NCBI GenBank assembly: GCA_902778165.1
Contig: CACYWQ010000014.1
Span: forward strand, 1-51,903
Direction of reading: 5' to 3'
DNA from: an uncultured Lachnospiraceae bacterium
GTDB taxonomy: Bacteria; Bacillota; Clostridia; Lachnospirales; Lachnospiraceae
DNA: 51,903 bases
The notes below the pieces were generated by a model, which worked only from the letters and a program-made list of their open reading frames with translations, searched no databases and was not told the DNA's origin. Below are positions 33,732-42,278 of the stretch, in pieces (position 1 is the stretch's first letter; every line of letters begins with the position of its first letter). The position numbers and the translations under genes were made by a program.

Positions 33732-34630
33732 GCTTCCATCTCCCTTCCTGTAAGATTAAGGAATACATCATCCATCGATCCCTTAATCACTTCATAATCA
33801 ACTATCTTAGATCTGTTCTCATATAACATATCAGTCACCGAATCAGTAAATCTTATGTTGTAATGATCCGCCTCATAGCTCCAGTCATATCCTTTAAGGA
33901 TCCCTTCAGACTCTTCTGATCTACCCGTATACCATATCAGTTTCGATGAAGCATATCTGCTCTTAAGTTCTGAAGGTGAGCCCGATGCGATTATATGACC
34001 TTTCTCAAGAATCTTTACATTGTCTGCATCAGCCGTCTCTTCCATATAATGAGTGGTTAAGAATATCGTCAGATTCTTCTCCTTCTTAAGAGTTCTGATA
34101 TGATCCCAGACCATCTTGCGTGATTTAGGATCAAGACCTGTAGTAGGCTCATCCAAGAATAATATCTTAGGCTCATTGATAAGCGCCCTGACTATGTCTA
34201 CCCTTCTTCTCTGACCGCCGGATAATCTCTCATATCTTCTGTTCCAGATATCCGCTATCTCGAAGCTGTCCATGTAAGGCTCCAAACGACCTTTGATCTC
34301 AGATTTGCTTAATCCGTAGTAAGCTCCTCTTGTCATCAGATTCTCACCGACCGTAAGTTTCTTATCAAGCACCGAGTTCTGGAAGACTATACCTATCAGC
34401 TTTCTTATCTCATCATCCTCTTTGGATAACTTATGACCAAATACACTGATGTCTCCCGATGTTTTGCTTAAGATGGTGCATAAGATATTAATCGTTGTAG
34501 ATTTGCCGGCTCCGTTCTCACCTAAGAAGGCAAACAGTTCGCCCTCTTTGACATCAAATGATATCCCATCCACTGCCGTAAAACTGTCATATTTTTTAGT
34601 CAGGTTATTAACCGTTATCGCGTTCTGCAT
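33728..34630 (-). CDS. ABC-2 transporter ATP-binding protein
   Basis: A 300-aa DrrA/CcmA-like ATPase. It shows Walker A GENGAGKST, Q-loop FQNSVLDKKLTVGEN, signature LSGGQRRR, Walker B ILFLDEPTTGLDP and switch TTHYMEE. The C-terminal part (about 220-300) is the usual DUF4162-like extension. ATG at 34630 is chosen for the AGGAGG 5 nt upstream; the ORF extends further without a site. It follows the LytTR-DUF3021 pair across a terminator-like hairpin, and in other Firmicutes this gene set travels together. Confidence 0.92.
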   Translation of the reverse strand: MQNAITVNNLTKKYDSFTAVDGISFDVKEGELFAFLGENGAGKSTTINILCTILSKTSGDISVFGHKLSKEDDEIRKLIGIVFQNSVLDKKLTVGENLMTRGAYYGLSKSEIKGRLEPYMDSFEIADIWNRRYERLSGGQRRRVDIVRALINEPKILFLDEPTTGLDPKSRKMVWDHIRTLKKEKNLTIFLTTHYMEETADADNVKILEKGHIIASGSPSELKSRYASSKLIWYTGRSEESEGILKGYDWSYEADHYNIRFTDSVTDMLYENRSKIVDYEVIKGSMDDVFLNLTGREMEA

Positions 34631-34698
34631 CTTGACCTCCTGTGTCTTAATTGTCCTCTTAGGCACATATATATCACAGGCTTTGGGGCAATAAAATA

Positions 34699-34737
34699 GC
34701 AACTCAACCAACATGCATAAACATGTGACTAAGTTGC
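34699..34737 (-). terminator. Hairpin terminator between DUF3021 and the ABC genes
   Basis: Outer arms GCAACT (34699-34704) and AGTTGC (34732-34737) with an inner ACATG/CATGT repeat. On the minus strand the stem is followed by TATTTTATT. It may end the tatD/LytTR transcript or attenuate into the ABC genes. Confidence 0.6.
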
Positions 34738-34784
34738 ATAATATGATAAAAATTTATGCACTAAGCTATCGACAGTCCGTAAGA

Positions 34785-35219
34785 TTAGTCCTCATCCCTT
34801 ATCTCGTCAATAGCCTTATTGATTATCTTCTCATCATTCTTAAACATCCAAATACTGTATACCCAGACGCATACATATATGATCACATACAGTAAGGCTA
34901 TAAATAGATATTCCCTTAAATTCGTATACCATCTGAATATGTATCCGCACAAGCTTACGATTCCGCACACGAGGACAAAATGTATTCCTTTCGTCGCGTA
35001 CTCATTGACCTTCTTATTATCATCTTCCCTATACAGAATAAGTGATGCCAATGCACATAAGAATCCCGCAATTATAATCGATATGGGAATATACCACTGC
35101 CAGTTGACCATATATTCCCCCTTTAGAAAATATATGACAACCGCCCTTATTCCCATTGCAAACAGTATGCCCGTAGATATCATCAGTGTCTGGTTATATA
35201 TAAGCTTAACCTTGTTCAT
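34785..35219 (-). CDS. DUF3021-family membrane protein
   Basis: A 144-aa protein with four membrane helices and a charged C-terminus (FKNDEKIINKAIDEIRDED). This matches DUF3021, a small membrane family nearly always encoded next to a LytTR regulator in Firmicutes. It is thought to modulate that regulator, but the mechanism is unknown. It begins 15 nt after the LytTR gene. Confidence 0.85.
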   Translation of the reverse strand: MNKVKLIYNQTLMISTGILFAMGIRAVVIYFLKGEYMVNWQWYIPISIIIAGFLCALASLILYREDDNKKVNEYATKGIHFVLVCGIVSLCGYIFRWYTNLREYLFIALLYVIIYVCVWVYSIWMFKNDEKIINKAIDEIRDED

Positions 35220-35234
35220 ATCTAAAGTCCTCCG

Positions 35235-35669
35235 TCAGACTCCCAACTTATTCTTAAGCTCCTTAACATATCCCCTGGATATGATAATTCTCTCACCGTT
35301 AAGCAATTCAACGCTCATCCTGGCATTTAATTCCGCTCTTACCGATCTGATCTTTCTTATATTGACTATCATAGCCTTGGAACATCTTAGAAAATTAAAA
35401 CCAAGGATGTCTTGTAGCTCATACAACCTGTATTTGGTCTCGAAGCACTCACCCTTGGTATATACATATGTCCTTTTATCAACCGATTCAATATAATAAA
35501 TCAAATCGTTTCTGATTATTCGTGTATCATTACCTAAACTGACAGCTATTCCCGCAGCATTATCCCTGAGGATATCAACCGCACTCTTAATGCTGTCCGT
35601 CATCTTAACGGCAGTTATAATCGCACTCTCTTCTTCTGTTGTTCCTGCCTGCCTTATTTCTACTCTCAT
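35235..35669 (-). CDS. LytTR-domain transcriptional regulator
   Basis: A 144-aa protein without a receiver domain. The C-terminal LytTR DNA-binding fold (about 45-144) is marked by LIYYIESVDKRTYVYTKGE, LGFNFLRCSKAMIVNIRKIRSV and ERIIISRGYVKELKNKL. The N-terminal 45 residues form a short alpha/beta extension. It is paired with DUF3021 and lies before an ABC-2 exporter, which it probably regulates. It starts 4 nt after the 94-aa gene. Confidence 0.9.
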   Translation of the reverse strand: MRVEIRQAGTTEEESAIITAVKMTDSIKSAVDILRDNAAGIAVSLGNDTRIIRNDLIYYIESVDKRTYVYTKGECFETKYRLYELQDILGFNFLRCSKAMIVNIRKIRSVRAELNARMSVELLNGERIIISRGYVKELKNKLGV

Positions 35670-35673
35670 TTAC

Positions 35674-35958
35674 TCAACCGAAATGCGTCTTAACGCCAAT
35701 CTTCTTTAGATGCTCTTTATACTTCTTATACGCTTCCTTGGCTTTCTCCGGTGTTGAGAAATACTTACCGTCATTACGGTCGACTGACTTAACCGGCACC
35801 GGAAAAGTCTTAAGCGACTGAATTGAGTCGACCTTGATCATATAATAATTCCCCTTAGGCAGATCCCCTGTTCCGTCGGATTGCATACTCGACATAACGG
35901 TATAAGAATCGCCTGATTTCTCGTAATCAATATAATATAACTTGTCTCCAGGTCTCAT
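35674..35958 (-). CDS. Small hypothetical protein, 94 aa
   Basis: Not recognised. It begins MRPGDKLYYIDYEKSGDSY and ends in a basic helical tail (AKEAYKKYKEHLKKIGVK). It is beta-rich at the N-terminus, soluble, with no signal. The ATG has GGGGAGGG 5 nt upstream. A longer reading frame overlapping tatD (to 36063) is not supported. Gaps of 22 nt to tatD and 4 nt to LytTR place it in one transcript with both. Confidence 0.75.
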   Translation of the reverse strand: MRPGDKLYYIDYEKSGDSYTVMSSMQSDGTGDLPKGNYYMIKVDSIQSLKTFPVPVKSVDRNDGKYFSTPEKAKEAYKKYKEHLKKIGVKTHFG

Positions 35959-35980
35959 AGTAGCCCTCCCCTTTATGAGA

Positions 35981-36760
35981 TCATTTGTTAAAAAACAGTT
36001 TTCTTGCGTTCTTGTAAGTCTGATCCAAAACCTTATGATAAGGTACGTCCTTAATCGCAGCAATCTTCTCCGCTATAAGCGGGATATATAATGAACTGTT
36101 CCGCTCCCCTCTATGCGGTGTAGGTGCAAGATAAGGACAATCCGTCTCAAGCAGTATTCTGTCAAGAGGTATCTCTTCTACCGCTTCGACTACCTTCTTG
36201 GCATTTGAGAAAGTGATCACTCCGCCTATTCCGAAGTAATAACCCAATTTAAGCAACTCCCTTGCGGTCTCGACGCTGTAAGAATAACAATGCATTACAC
36301 CCGGAATATCTCTGGCAATATTGCTCTTAAGAATCTTCATTGTATCTTCCGTGGCTTCTCTTGAATGGATTATAACAGGCTTGCCCAATTCCCTGGCAAG
36401 CATAAGCTGTCTTTCAAACCAATCCTTCTGAAGCTCCTTGGCCGGCTCATCATAATGATAATCAAGTCCGATCTCACCTATAGCCAGTACCTTCTCTCTT
36501 CTGGCGACTTCCCTGACATGCTGGTAGTTATTCTCATTAAGTTCCCCGACTTCACTGGGATGGATACCTATTGCCGCATATACATGGTCATACTGCATCG
36601 CCAAATCATGCGTCGTGTCCACACTTCTTAGATCAGCCGCTATATTAAGCACATATGCATATCCGTCATCGTACAGGGTCTTAAGCAATTCGTCCCTGTC
36701 ATCATCGAAGGCCTTATCATCATAATGCGCATGTGTCTCGAAGATTCTTATGTCTCTCAT
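35981..36760 (-). CDS. TatD-family metal-dependent DNase
   Basis: A 259-aa TIM-barrel hydrolase. It shows metal ligands FETHAHYDD (H10, H12), Glu in AIGEIGLDYHYD, His in VIIHSREA and VMHCYSYS, and Asp in LLETDCPYLAPTPHRG. Characterised members are 3'-5' DNases in DNA repair or fragmentation. It often sits near rsmA, here about 3 kb away with the ABC/LytTR block between. ATG is preceded by GGTGAG. Confidence 0.93.
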   Translation of the reverse strand: MRDIRIFETHAHYDDKAFDDDRDELLKTLYDDGYAYVLNIAADLRSVDTTHDLAMQYDHVYAAIGIHPSEVGELNENNYQHVREVARREKVLAIGEIGLDYHYDEPAKELQKDWFERQLMLARELGKPVIIHSREATEDTMKILKSNIARDIPGVMHCYSYSVETARELLKLGYYFGIGGVITFSNAKKVVEAVEEIPLDRILLETDCPYLAPTPHRGERNSSLYIPLIAEKIAAIKDVPYHKVLDQTYKNARKLFFNK

Positions 36761-36826
36761 ATTCTCACCATTTCTATTTTACTGTATATTTGGGATTATG
36801 TAAACTCAAGATGTTGAATCGATAAT

Positions 36827-36855
36827 ATTATACACTACAATAACTGGGATAGAAA
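36827..36855 (-). promoter_or_regulatory. Possible promoter of the tatD operon
   Basis: Minus-strand TATAAT (36827-36832) with TTTCTA (36850-36855) at 17 nt. The -10 is perfect and the -35 weak; the leader is about 60 nt. Confidence 0.5.
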
Positions 36856-36896
36856 TGATAAATAGAATTTTTTGATGATTTTTACTCAAAAAGTGC

Positions 36897-36925
36897 TTGC
36901 TTTTCTAAAAATACTATAATATAAT
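36897..36925 (+). promoter_or_regulatory. Promoter of tRNA-Lys
   Basis: TTGCTT (36897-36902), 17 nt, TATAAT (36920-36925), ending 47 nt before the tRNA. It is divergent from the tatD promoter. Confidence 0.75.
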
Positions 36926-36972
36926 AACACTTGCGCTGTGTGAGTGTTTACATAAAGCACTGCGAATAATAA

Positions 36973-37045
36973 GCGCCTTTAGCTCAGTTGGTAGAGCACC
37001 TGACTCTTAATCAGGGTGTCCAGGGTTCGAGCCCCTGAAGGCGCA
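36973..37045 (+). tRNA. tRNA-Lys (anticodon CTT)
   Basis: A 73-nt tRNA with acceptor GCGCCTT/AAGGCGC, D arm AGCTCAGTTGGTAGAGC, anticodon stem CCTGA/TCAGG around loop CTCTTAA (anticodon CTT), T loop GGTTCGAGCCC and discriminator A. CCA is not encoded. An imperfect hairpin followed by TTTTTT (about 37070-37096) may terminate it. Confidence 0.96.
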
Positions 37046-37137
37046 CTAAAGTATCGATTTTGTGGACTTAGAGCCATGGGGTCGGTGCTTTTTTCTTTGT
37101 CCGAAACCACGAAGTAACTTCGAGGTCTCTGCCTATC

Positions 37138-37797
37138 CTACCCGTATATCGCCGCGGTTCCTGCGGGCAGTCTGAATCTGTCGTTATCCCTGCTGTAATA
37201 CTTATGACTTGCTTCAAGTACCGTAGATTTACCGTCCGTTATATCTATTATGGATACCGCACAGTTATCAAGCTTGATATTCCAGAAATCCCCGATCGGG
37301 TTATCAAGCAGTCTGTTGATAATGGTCCTGTTCATACATCCGTGACCTATTATCAGTATATTCTCACACTTACCTTCAAGCGGAATTATCTCTTTATCCC
37401 AGAAATCTGCCGTACGGGCAAATACATCGTCAAATGATTCCCCACCCTCTGGCGGATTGTAAGCCTCTGTTCTGAATTCAAAGTTATATATCGGATTGCT
37501 GTCATCGTCATCTCTTCCGGGAATCCTGTGACCTTCCCTCTCACCGAAATTGATCTCAAGCAATCTCTTATCGGTTAGAATCTCCAACTCTCTTCCACGA
37601 TTAAAAATCTCCGCCGTCATATAAGCTCTTCTAAGCGGAGAAGAATAAATCATATCAAATTTCGTATCCTTAAGCTCTTTAGCCGTTATCTCGGCCAACT
37701 CAATGCCTATCTCATTAAGGACCGTATCGGACTGACCCTGCAATCTGCACTCTCTGTTCCAATCGGTCTCACCGTGTCTTACCAAATATATCTTCAT
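37138..37797 (-). CDS. Histidine phosphatase (phosphoglycerate-mutase-like) family protein
   Basis: A 219-aa cytoplasmic phosphatase. The N-terminal LVRHGETDWN contains the phospho-accepting His (H8) and the RHG motif; YSSPLRRAYMTAEI and the second catalytic His in IIGHGCMNRTII complete the site. Family members hydrolyse varied phosphoesters; true phosphoglycerate mutase is less likely. Its ATG overlaps the aldehyde dehydrogenase stop by one base (TAATG), so the two are coupled. Confidence 0.9.
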   Translation of the reverse strand: MKIYLVRHGETDWNRECRLQGQSDTVLNEIGIELAEITAKELKDTKFDMIYSSPLRRAYMTAEIFNRGRELEILTDKRLLEINFGEREGHRIPGRDDDDSNPIYNFEFRTEAYNPPEGGESFDDVFARTADFWDKEIIPLEGKCENILIIGHGCMNRTIINRLLDNPIGDFWNIKLDNCAVSIIDITDGKSTVLEASHKYYSRDNDRFRLPAGTAAIYG

Positions 37798-39167
37798 TAC
37801 TTCATCATCCTTCGAATCACTGACATCTTATGCTCCGTATATGGCGGATATTTAACTCCCATATCCGTATTACCGCTTACCCTAAGCACACTCTTAACAT
37901 GCGAGAATGTATCGAATCCGGATTTACCGTGATAAGTACCCATTCCGCTTGTTCCTATTCCACCGAAAGGAAGAGCTTCATTGGTCATCTGAACCATACA
38001 ATCATTGACGCAACAACTGCCAAAAGATATATCGGATATTATTTCATCAGCCGATTCCTTATCTTCAGTGAATATATATAATGCCAGGGACTTAGGTCTT
38101 CTCTTAAGAAGGGCCAGCATCTCTTCTCTGTCATCATAGGATATTACAGGCAGGATGGGTCCGAATATCTCATTTCTCATTATGTCGTCATCAAATGTCA
38201 CATCGGGAAAAACAGCGGGCTCTATGCGCATCTGCGAATCGTCACATCTGCCACCTATTACGCCGGACACTCTTCCCTTATCAATAAGATTCTTAAGTCG
38301 CATATAATGATGAAGATTGATTATTCTCGGATAATCCCCGTTGGCAAACGGATCTCCCACTAATTCCTTGACACTTGCCGTTAATGCATCGATCAATTGC
38401 TGCTTAACGGATACCGGAACCAACACATAATCGGGAGCCGTGGCACTCTGTCCGGCATTTAATATCTTGGACCACATGATCTTCTTGGCAGCAAGTTCAA
38501 TATCCGCCGTTTCATCAATAATGCATGGATTCTTACCACCCAGTTCAAGGGTCACGGGTGTAAGATTATCCGCCGCTGCTCTCATAACAGTCTTTCCGAC
38601 TCTCTCACTTCCGGTAAAGAATATATAATCATATTTCTGTCTGAGAATATCGTCATACGGGATCACTTCATCTATAGCATATACATAATTACGATCAAAT
38701 GTGAAATTGATAATATCAACAACCGCACCTGATGTATACGGACTTGTCTTGGGTGTCTTGATTATCGCACAGTTACCTGCTGCTATGGCTCCGATAAGCG
38801 GTGCCATTGTCAGGTAGAAAGGATAATTCCAATGCGACATGATAAGAACTGTTCCGTAGGGTTCTCTTACAGTCATACTCTTAGCAGGCATTAAGAATCT
38901 GGGCGTCTTGATCTTCTCATTTCGTACCCATGAATCGATATTCTTAAGAGCATACTTAATAGCCATAATGACTGGACCTATCTCCGTCATATAGGCTTCC
39001 TGTTTCGCTCTTCCCATATCCTGATATAGAGCATTATATATGACAGGTTCATTCTCCATAACGGATTCAAGAAGTTTCTCTAAACTGTTCTTGCGAAACT
39101 GCAAATCTTTGGTCACTCCGGTATAGTAGAATTCTCTCTGTGTCTTGATAACAGATCCAAGATCCAT
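37797..39167 (-). CDS. Aldehyde dehydrogenase homologue lacking the catalytic cysteine
   Basis: A 456-aa class-3-like (YwdH-type) ALDH fold. NAD-binding and oxyanion features are kept: SHWNYPFYL (N114), IIKTPKTSPYTS (K137), FFTGSERVG and the general-base Glu E208 in LELGGKNPC. The nucleophile motif, normally GQ-T-C-x-APDY, reads GQSATAPDY: the cysteine position is Ala242 (codon GCC, 38442-38444). The oligomerisation and C-terminal substrate regions are intact (NEIFGPILPV, LPFGGIGTSGMG). Ordinary dehydrogenase activity is therefore doubtful. A regulatory, binding or esterase-like role, or early decay, is possible. Confidence 0.85.
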   Translation of the reverse strand: MDLGSVIKTQREFYYTGVTKDLQFRKNSLEKLLESVMENEPVIYNALYQDMGRAKQEAYMTEIGPVIMAIKYALKNIDSWVRNEKIKTPRFLMPAKSMTVREPYGTVLIMSHWNYPFYLTMAPLIGAIAAGNCAIIKTPKTSPYTSGAVVDIINFTFDRNYVYAIDEVIPYDDILRQKYDYIFFTGSERVGKTVMRAAADNLTPVTLELGGKNPCIIDETADIELAAKKIMWSKILNAGQSATAPDYVLVPVSVKQQLIDALTASVKELVGDPFANGDYPRIINLHHYMRLKNLIDKGRVSGVIGGRCDDSQMRIEPAVFPDVTFDDDIMRNEIFGPILPVISYDDREEMLALLKRRPKSLALYIFTEDKESADEIISDISFGSCCVNDCMVQMTNEALPFGGIGTSGMGTYHGKSGFDTFSHVKSVLRVSGNTDMGVKYPPYTEHKMSVIRRMMK

Positions 39168-39182
39168 TTTATCCTCTTTCCT

Positions 39183-41147
39183 CTATTCCATAGGTGTAAA
39201 TCTCATATCTCCGATATACAGAGATCCTTCACCTTCTTTGGTAATCACAATCTTATAATTTCTTCCGGGATTTAATATATAATCCGCCACTTTATTCTCA
39301 GATGAAAGACTAAATCTGTCCGTAAGTTCTTCACCGTCATATAATTCTACCACGGAATCAACACCGGGGTCAGCCGAATAGTCTATTGACCATACACAGG
39401 ATTCTTCCGTATGCATAACGGGGCTTACAAGTATCTCTCCGACTTCCGTGGTTGTAAGATGGCCCTTAGCATCAATATCACCCTTGACTTCATAACCGGG
39501 TGCTGTTACAAGGTCCGTCACGATAAGGCCTTTTAGAGGTCCTGCGATTCCGTCTATCGGGTTATTATTCGATATATACAGACCATAGTCATATGCCTCG
39601 CCATTAAGTACATAACTTTCCTTAATATAATCCGGACATTTATCATAATCCGAACCAATCGCTATAAGAACGTTACGATCAGAATACATACTTCTGTCTT
39701 TGGCTGAATGATAGAAGTCATGATTAACAATCTCTCCCGTCTCAGGCTCATATGTCTCGTAGCTTCTTGTCGTGTCGGCAATCCTTAACCATTCCGTACC
39801 ATATCCGGTCTCACATACGCAGAAAGCAGTATCCACATCATTCTCTTTCATATATGATATTATCGCTCCGTTAACGGCCTTGGAATAATCCTCTCTGTGG
39901 AAATACTGTCTCGATCCCCAGAATATCTGATACAGATTAAGAATCAATAATGCCGCAACCACAAGACCATACAACAGCGTGTTAAGTCCCATACTGTCTT
40001 TGTTATCAAGGAATCTTCCTATACCAATGGCCGCACATATCATAAGAGGAATTGCACCCATAAGATGATATCTCTGCTGTGAACCGGAAATAAACAGTAT
40101 AAAGTAATTCCACATAAATACCGAAATAAGCAACTGTTCGGCTCCGATATCCGATATCTTAAGACCTTCAGAAGATTCAATCGCAATCGTTTTTCCCACG
40201 GACTGCAGTCCGAATACCAATACGATCACAAATATAAAGAATCTTACTATGGACATAACCGTACTTAAGGACATTACCGGTGTGCTCTTTACGGGGAAGA
40301 CCCTGAACATCTCCGTTAGATCAAGGAATGTTGAGAAGAGGTTTTGCCTTATCTCGGGCATCGATTTGATCACTGCAAGTTCTGAATTGGGGGATACGTC
40401 ATTAAGCTTGCATATTATGATTCCTGCCATTGTAACTATTACAGAAGTTGCCGACAGAATAATACGACGAATCGTCTCCTTGTTCAGACCTTTGATCAAC
40501 CAATCGATTATAAGAAGTACTATTACCGGGAATATTCCACAGATAAATACATATATACCGCTTGAAACAGCCGTGATAAGAAGCAACGCATAATACAGAA
40601 CAGCAAGGCTTATTATTCCGACATTTCTTCCCTTACCCGAAGGGGTAAGGATAAGGGTTATGAAGATAAGTGGGATTAAGACCTTGTGTGTGTAGTGCTG
40701 CGCGCCGATAAACAGCATGTTGGTATAATACAACATACCGAAATCAAATAACGTCAGTATCAACGCCGCAGCCGTTAATCTGCAGACGCGACTCATTCCG
40801 GAAATCTTAAGTAATCTGTATAAGACCGCACACCAAAGTGCAATGTTGATCAAATTGGCTATCGAATATGAGATCATGATATTGCCTGTGATTATATATA
40901 TGGGTATGGCAAATATCGCGCTGTGGTCAAGCTCTGCAGTCGTAATGTAATTCCAGTGCGGAAGGAAGAACGTTCTCTTATCTCCCATCTCCACGACATG
41001 TCGCAGTACTCTTGCAAAGTCAACATCTATCACATCGGATAATCTGAATATATTGGCGTATATCAAGAACAAGAGCTCTAAGGCAATGGTTGCGATCAGA
41101 GCAAGTTCCGCTAAATATCGTATTCTGTCCTTGTTCTTACTTATCAT
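39183..41147 (-). CDS. Large multi-pass membrane protein, GT-C glycosyltransferase-like
   Basis: A 654-aa protein with about 11-12 membrane helices (to about 430) and a C-terminal extracellular beta-rich domain (about 450-654). The first extracellular loop contains VIDVDFARVLRHVVEM, with acidic residues placed like the catalytic Asp of GT-C glycosyltransferases; PHWNYITTAELDHS follows. No closer family is recognised, so transfer from a lipid-linked sugar is inference. It starts 7 nt after an SGNH lipoprotein gene and ends 15 nt before the ALDH gene. Confidence 0.65.
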   Translation of the reverse strand: MISKNKDRIRYLAELALIATIALELLFLIYANIFRLSDVIDVDFARVLRHVVEMGDKRTFFLPHWNYITTAELDHSAIFAIPIYIITGNIMISYSIANLINIALWCAVLYRLLKISGMSRVCRLTAAALILTLFDFGMLYYTNMLFIGAQHYTHKVLIPLIFITLILTPSGKGRNVGIISLAVLYYALLLITAVSSGIYVFICGIFPVIVLLIIDWLIKGLNKETIRRIILSATSVIVTMAGIIICKLNDVSPNSELAVIKSMPEIRQNLFSTFLDLTEMFRVFPVKSTPVMSLSTVMSIVRFFIFVIVLVFGLQSVGKTIAIESSEGLKISDIGAEQLLISVFMWNYFILFISGSQQRYHLMGAIPLMICAAIGIGRFLDNKDSMGLNTLLYGLVVAALLILNLYQIFWGSRQYFHREDYSKAVNGAIISYMKENDVDTAFCVCETGYGTEWLRIADTTRSYETYEPETGEIVNHDFYHSAKDRSMYSDRNVLIAIGSDYDKCPDYIKESYVLNGEAYDYGLYISNNNPIDGIAGPLKGLIVTDLVTAPGYEVKGDIDAKGHLTTTEVGEILVSPVMHTEESCVWSIDYSADPGVDSVVELYDGEELTDRFSLSSENKVADYILNPGRNYKIVITKEGEGSLYIGDMRFTPME

Positions 41148-41154
41148 ACAATTC

Positions 41155-42246
41155 CTATCTTAAACTTCCGACTATAGCCTGGAATATCTTAATACTTGTA
41201 GCATCATCAAAATGCATTCCGTCAACGAGATTATATCCGCTGCTCATCAGATAGCTGTGTGTGTCAATCCACCTGACACCGACCAACTGGCCGACAATTG
41301 AGGCATTAAAAGCCTCAACCTGTTCCTCGGTCACCCACGGATTCTCCCATACGGGGTTAACCGACACATAATATGTCTTGGCACCTCTTGCTGCCCATTC
41401 AGCTGCCTTGTAATTGACAAGCGCCGCATAATTATTGACATTACCTACGTCATTGACACCCAATGCTATAACGACCTTTGTTCCCTTGCCTATGCACTCA
41501 TCTGCCTGAGGAAGGGCTGTTGATTCAAACCAGTTGTAACCCTTGGCCTCCTTGCAAATCCAAGAACATCCGCCACCGCCGACTGCATCTCTCATCTTTA
41601 CACATCTTGAATCACCGATGAATAATACTCCTGCGGGTGCTGTCACTGTCTTGGCGGGGGTTACTGCCTCAGCTGCGGCAGGTGCGGCAGGTATAACAGG
41701 TGTAGCTGCAGCTGTTGCCGCATCCGTTATGGCTGCATCTGTTGCAAACAATGCAGGTGCGGTATCGCTTAAATAATCATCACTTGCAAATGCAACTTCA
41801 TTCTTATATTTAATCTGATACCAACCGTCAGCGTCCTGACCTATTGCATCAATTGTTTCTCCTAACTTAAGCATACCCAATGATTCGTAATCAGTACTTG
41901 GTCCCTTACGAACATTAACATTGCTCATGGCATACATGGTCTTAGGCGCATCAAAGGCCTTAACCTTGGTCATATCTACCGTCAGTTCTTCACTTGATTC
42001 TTCTTGCGTTACTTCTTCGGAAGGCGTAACCTCCGGTGTAGGCTCAACTTCTGTTGATACGGATTCCTGTTCGGTATTATTATCTGCAACAGCCTCCGTT
42101 ACTTCAACAGTCTCAGGCTCAGTCACGACTTCTGCTTCCTTAGTCTTGCCACATCCAGCGATGGTTGACATAACAACAGTCATGATAAGCATAAGGGTGA
42201 TCATCTTAGTCACTCTGATCTTGCTTAGTCTGCTAATATTTCTCAT
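41155..42246 (-). CDS. Lipoprotein with SH3 and SGNH-hydrolase domains
   Basis: A 363-aa surface protein. It has a lipoprotein signal with lipobox STIAGC (C32), then an acidic Thr/Glu-rich linker. A bacterial SH3 domain (about 100-160; SNVNVRKGPSTDYESLGML) should bind cell wall. An Ala-rich linker leads to an SGNH esterase domain (about 205-363) with GVLFIGDSRCVKM (Ser nucleophile), ALGVNDVGN and the C-terminal Asp/His in VDGMHFDDAT. It probably acetylates or deacetylates wall or capsule sugars together with the adjacent acyltransferase. ATG at 42246 has AGGGAG at 9 nt; an earlier ATG lacks one. Confidence 0.88.
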   Translation of the reverse strand: MRNISRLSKIRVTKMITLMLIMTVVMSTIAGCGKTKEAEVVTEPETVEVTEAVADNNTEQESVSTEVEPTPEVTPSEEVTQEESSEELTVDMTKVKAFDAPKTMYAMSNVNVRKGPSTDYESLGMLKLGETIDAIGQDADGWYQIKYKNEVAFASDDYLSDTAPALFATDAAITDAATAAATPVIPAAPAAAEAVTPAKTVTAPAGVLFIGDSRCVKMRDAVGGGGCSWICKEAKGYNWFESTALPQADECIGKGTKVVIALGVNDVGNVNNYAALVNYKAAEWAARGAKTYYVSVNPVWENPWVTEEQVEAFNASIVGQLVGVRWIDTHSYLMSSGYNLVDGMHFDDATSIKIFQAIVGSLR

Positions 42247-42278
42247 ATCGGTATTCTCCCTCATATGTTTTCTTTTAT

